Source: Mactromeris polynyma
Lineage: Eukaryota > Mollusca > Bivalvia > Venerida > Mactridae
NCBI GenBank assembly: GCA_032209605.1
Contig: JASFXZ010000039.1
Span: 3,720,001-3,784,000 of the forward strand
DNA: 64,000 bases
Direction of reading: 5' to 3'
Positions 59,843-64,000 of this stretch are shown one piece after another. The number at the start of each line of letters is the position of its first letter. Position 1 is the first letter of the stretch. The notes beneath the pieces were generated by a model. The model did not search any database and had not been told where the DNA came from. It worked only from the letters and a program-made list of their open reading frames with translations. Both the position numbers and the translations under genes were made by a program.

Positions 59843-60748
59843 GAAAGGGATGGCTAGGTGAATGTATGTCTGGATGAGTTGTGGCTGGGTGTATGTATGT
59901 ATGGTTGGGGATGGCTGAGTGTATATATGTATGGCAAGGGATGGCTTGGTGAATGTATGTCTGGACGAGTTGTGGCAGGGTGTATCTATGTATGGTTGGG
60001 GATGGCTGAGTGTATGTATGTATGGAAAGGGATGGCTAGGTGAATGTATGTCTGGATGAGTTGTGACTGGGTGTATGGATGGATGGGGATGGTTCGGTGT
60101 ATATATGTATAGATTGGGGTGGCTGGGTGTATAGATGGATGAGGATGGTTGGGTGTATATGTGTATAGATGGGGATGGTTGGGTGAATGTAAGACTGGAT
60201 AAGTTCTGGCTGGGTTAATGGATGGATGGATATGGCTGGGTGTATGGATGGATGGGGATGGCTGGGTGTACGTATGTATGGTTTCTGATGGCTGGGTGTA
60301 TGTATGGAAAGGGATGGTTTGGTGTATATATGTATGGAAAGGGATGGCTAGGTGAATGTATGTCTGGATGAGTTGTGACTGGGTGTATGAATGAATGGGG
60401 ATGGTTTGGTTTATATATGTATAGATTGGGGTGGCTGGGTGTATGGATGGATGAGGATGGTTGGGTGTATGTATGGAAAGGGATGGCTGTGTGTATGTAT
60501 GGAAAGGGATGGTTGGGTGTATATATGTATTTAAAGGGATGGTTGGGTGTATGTATGGAAAGGGATGGTTGGGTGTATTTATGTATGGAAAGGGATGATT
60601 GGGTGTATGTATGGAAAGGGGTGGCTGGGTGTATGGATGGATGAGGATGGTTGGGTGTATGTATGGAAAGGGATGGCTGGGTGTATGTATGGAAAGGGAT
60701 GGTTGGGTGTATATATGTATGGAAAGGGATGGTTGGGTGTATATATGC
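59843..60748. repeat. G-rich minisatellite (GGATGGYTGGGTGTATGTATG)
   Basis: Units of about 24-30 bp combine ggatggttgggtgtatgtat with gaaaggg or gatgag. Larger segments recur: 'ggtgaatgtatgtctggatg' near 59849, 59949, 60040 and 60351. Open on both strands (Gly/Trp/Met-rich or His/Pro/Ile/Thr-rich), not coding. Confidence 0.95.
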
Positions 60749-62709
60749 ATAAATTATAAATAACACAAGATGCAACAAAAAATATTTTATATTTTGTGCT
60801 TTTTGAAGTAACTGCTTCTTAACTTTAACATAGATATAAGAATAATGCAATAAAAATACTATTACCCCAGTTACAAATTACCATTATGTCCATAGAAATA
60901 ACTTAATTATGGGTTTTCTATGTTGGAAATGTAGTATGAATATGACTCTAGTCCAATAATATGCCTCGTAAATGAGAACATATTGTCCTGTAGATTAGAC
61001 CCTCGTTTCAGTGTTGAGAATGTCAAGTTAAACTTATTAAAACATCATTATGATAAAGAAAAATGGATATGCAAATATATGTAAGTAAGTTCAAATGTCA
61101 AAAGCACATAAATTATTAGAGTGACTTAATGTCAACTTTTAACTATATTTCAAAGTTGAACATTCTTACAGCCAGTAATGGCGCATTTAGCCGTATATTT
61201 CAGTTAGTTTGAGGGCAGTCAAGCAAATGACTTAAAATCATCAGTTTGAATATATTCCATTTGAGATTTTAAATAATTTTATGTAATTATGATGAATTAA
61301 CTCATTTTCCACATTAATTTACATGCATGAATTCATCTATGGTATCAATTTTAAATATTTGTCCAATATAACAGATGCCTTGTACAGCCCCTATAAAGAG
61401 AGGCACTTTTATTTTGCTTATACCAGATTCATTTCTTTTTATTTATTCCATTTGTTACGTTTCTTCATTTCTTTCATTCAATAAGGAAATGCTATAGCCT
61501 TTTCTTGATTCTACTTCCTTCAAAGTTACTCCGTCCCTTCAACACCTGGACTTCTTGTCTTACCTTCTTCTCATAACAGAGCCGACACACGCATGTTGGT
61601 TCTTTATGTACCAAAATGTTATCTTTGTCTTTCAATCTGGTGCATCATACGTTTAACCAAAGAGCAAAAACGGGGAAATTATTCCTTAATTATGAGACAA
61701 ATGATTTTTAATCTACGGAACACTCAGATGAATGAAAGTGCAGTTATATAAATACTTACTGATAAGTTTGTTTTGCTATTGTTTACTTTGACGTTCAAAT
61801 GTTAACATGAATAAAACAATGTCATCGTTTTCCATTGTAATTAAGACAACACACAATATTTGCAATTATATTGAGACACATGGAAAATTAATAAATACCC
61901 ATTCAAATGAACTTTCACTAGCTTTTCTTGGCATTTAGATAGATTTAAACATAAAATAAATTGTCTTTTTGTATATATTTACCTCTTAAGAATATGTTTC
62001 TAACAACTTTGGACATTAAAACTTACCTTCACCATATTATTAGCACAAAAGTCGAACTATCTTATTGTTTCTAATCTACGAGCCACACATTTGACAGGGA
62101 AACACCAAGATATATACCAATTTCTATGATGTATTTTAATTGAAAAATTTTCAGCAATAAATTAACAGGCAAATTCAAGCATAGGATCCAATGTCACTCA
62201 TTGTCTTGCTTCCATAATGCACATATACATACTAACCTAGTTTGAGCAATTTTGCAAACCACAACTTTTAGAAATTATGACGGTTTGTGTAGAAATTTGA
62301 CTCTCTGTTGTGACATAAACATCGAAAGGGGTCTCAATAAGCACAGGGGTGCTAATTAACCAATAGAATGATGAGTCTAGACAAATGAGTCCCGTAAATT
62401 AAGCCTCGTAGATTAGAAAATCAAGCATAAAAAGTTAATAAAAAGCATCGAAGTGATACTTCTGCGAACTGGAACGTTCCAAATTAGCTGTAAGAATATA
62501 CTACTATATCAGATCTACAAACTGCGACCAATATTATTTCTCTATCTTGCACCATTAAATTTTCATTCTTAATTAAGTAAAGGACTCGTAGATTAGAAAG
62601 CTTAAATATCCCTTTCCAATTCTTAGCGCTTAAATGTTTGACATTTTTCTAAAAGCATAATGTTATGTCAAAGTATTTTTGTATGGATACAATTTAAGTT
62701 TTGCAATTT

Positions 62710-62750
62710 AAAGTCTAAGTCTGAGTTTTAGTCTTCACTTGTTTGTGAAT
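62710..62750. repeat. single end of the ATTCACGAACG MITE family
   Basis: aaagtctaagtctgagtttt and agtcttcacttgtttgtgaa match the right end of the MITE at 13450-13490 with several changes. The partner end is absent. Confidence 0.6.
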
Positions 62751-62908
62751 AATGCCCCAGGATGAGTGAATTAAATTAAAACCCTGAGTCAATGTCATTT
62801 TCTTATTTTATTTTCATGAGCAGTCAATTATGATAATAAAGTTTTAATTAATAATTTTACATGTAAATGTTTCAATAAATAATGATACATGTTGCAAAAA
62901 TTACTAAT

Positions 62909-62956
62909 TTTAGCGCAATATAAGTCCAACTCCAGTTAGACCAGTATTGCGCTAAA
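62909..62956. repeat. 12-bp-arm hairpin TTTAGCGCAATA
   Basis: tttagcgcaata (62909-62920) and tattgcgctaaa (62945-62956) are perfect complements around a 24-nt loop. Possibly a small foldback element. Confidence 0.6.
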
Positions 62957-63429
62957 GGATAATAGCGTTCTGTGATAGACAGATACGTTTCTTATCAAGG
63001 GGTTAAATAGGGCCTATTGCCCCAAATATGCATTATGTCTATAATTATTCTGTTTATGCACTTATTCATGCCTATAGTAAAAAAACATTAACAAACAAAT
63101 GACAATACATGGCTTATATCTGAAAGAGTTCTAAGCAGAAATTTTAGCAGAAAACTTACAAAGCCAAATTGATGCAATTATCATTATTTTCAATATTTTC
63201 ATTATAATTTACATCTTAAAGTTTTACATTATATTTTCTATCCTGGTAAATGGTGAATAAATGCTTGCAATATTTGGACTTTCTTACATATCAGATACAA
63301 GATTTTAATTGAAAGAAGAGACAACTTTCATTCTTCAAATTTCATTCCAAGAATAGATTTACCAACTTAAAACATGAATAGTTTCATGATTTAAACCCAG
63401 ATACAATGAAACCACAACATTTTGGTTTA

Positions 63430-63596
63430 CAGTAAAACCTCAATAATAAGACCACTCTTGGGACCCTTGAAAACTGGTCTTCTTATTGAGGAGGTTCTCT
63501 TCTTATTGAGGTAGAATAAAGAGCAAAACCGTGAAAATGGACTTGAAAAATGTGTTCTTAATTTTGAGGTGGTTTAATTTAAGTGAGGTTTTACTG
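63430..63596. mobile_element. CAGTAAAACC MITE, copy 3
   Basis: 167 bp, starting CAGTAAAACCTCAATAATAA and ending GTGAGGTTTTACTG. TA precedes it (63428-63429) but the right flank is AG, so one side has changed. It has a small internal duplication of 'tcttcttattgagg'. Very close to copy 2 ('agagcaaaa-gtgaaaatgg', 'acttgaaaa-tgtgttctta'). Confidence 0.85.
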
Positions 63597-63900
63597 AGAT
63601 TGTTCAAATCATGTCCCTTGGGGCAATATTGCCCTGGGGGTCACATGTTTTCTACAGACTTATATAGGGCTATTTTCAAAAATGTTATTCTCCAAAACCG
63701 CACAGCCCAGGGTTGTAATAATTGGTATGTAGCATTGTTTAGTGGTCTCTAACCAAGATTGTTCAAGTTATGCCTCTGGTGTTCAAAACCCCCAAGGGGG
63801 CACGTTTTCTATAGCGTTATTTAGGAACATTATCTTAGGTCCATGTGCACAATGTAGCCAGTAGGTCGTCAGGCCATCATGGGTCTCTTGTTTTGATGTA
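63597..63900. repeat. dispersed repeat block at the right edge
   Basis: It contains two sub-blocks around 'attgttcaaatcatgtccct' / 'attgttcaagttatgcctct', each with 'gggg-cacgttttctaca', then ends ccatcatgggtctcttgttt. It shares this end with 59410-59435. Confidence 0.55.
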
Positions 63901-64000
63901 TAATTTGTACATAAACTGCAATAAATTCATCTATAGAATAAATGAAAGCCTAGATACATTATACTTACACTAAAAAACTAAATATGGATCGATTATTTCT

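Larger units (their letters stand above)
60750..63425. other. AT-rich intergenic DNA with small repeat remnants
   Basis: No gene seen. cctcgtagattagaaa-like text recurs near 60963, 62402 and 62588. A MITE end lies at 62710-62750 and a hairpin at 62909-62956. Confidence 0.3.

Noticed and set aside
59986..60850. 254- and 211-residue His/Pro/Ile/Thr-rich frames
   Set aside because: Translation of the G-rich minisatellite, open on both strands.

Overview
The window is animal nuclear DNA. It has spliced genes with GT-AG introns, 1-1 phase thrombospondin type 1 modules, a vertebrate-like RMI1 gene, and many tandem arrays, MITEs and dead transposons. The repeat style (MITEs with CAGTAAAACC ends, a MITE with ATTCACGAACG ends, blocks reading 'gaccaaacttnacaggaatgat') suggests a mollusc, probably a bivalve. 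That taxon call is inference from repeat style, not proof. All calls were made by eye from translation, splice signals and remembered family motifs.

Layout. 0.1-1.9 kb holds the last three coding exons of a plus-strand protein with thrombospondin type 1 repeats. 3.9-14.5 kb holds a complete minus-strand RMI1 gene: 12 coding exons, about 706 codons, every junction in phase. RMI1 is the OB-fold scaffold of the BLM-TOP3A-RMI dissolvasome. Its introns carry a 59-bp minisatellite and two MITEs, and another MITE lies upstream. 16.0-21.9 kb is a 35-bp satellite split by a 4.2-kb transposon (17084-21297) that carries a decayed gene resembling DUF4806 proteins.

23.15-30.07 kb is the most notable unit. 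It is a 6.9-kb element with about 350-bp terminal inverted repeats and a probable TTA target duplication. It encodes one 1,111-codon minus-strand reading frame with two zinc-binding-like modules followed by a large region with conserved Asp/His/Glu motifs. The frame is intact except for one in-frame TAA. A separate small ATG-plus-donor exon (28470-28601) lies upstream of it.

30-40 kb holds mariner and Tc1 relics, a 48-bp array and a CAGA tetranucleotide tract of about 1.1 kb. 40.5-41.0 kb has three tandem tRNA-Thr-like units. 44.7-46.5 kb is a dead Ty3/gypsy pol. 47.9-60.7 kb has several more tandem arrays, dispersed repeats and a non-LTR fragment. Apart from RMI1, the thrombospondin-repeat gene and a few candidate exons, I find no convincing host coding sequence. 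Most long open frames in the arrays exist only because the repeat unit length is a multiple of three or the unit lacks stops.
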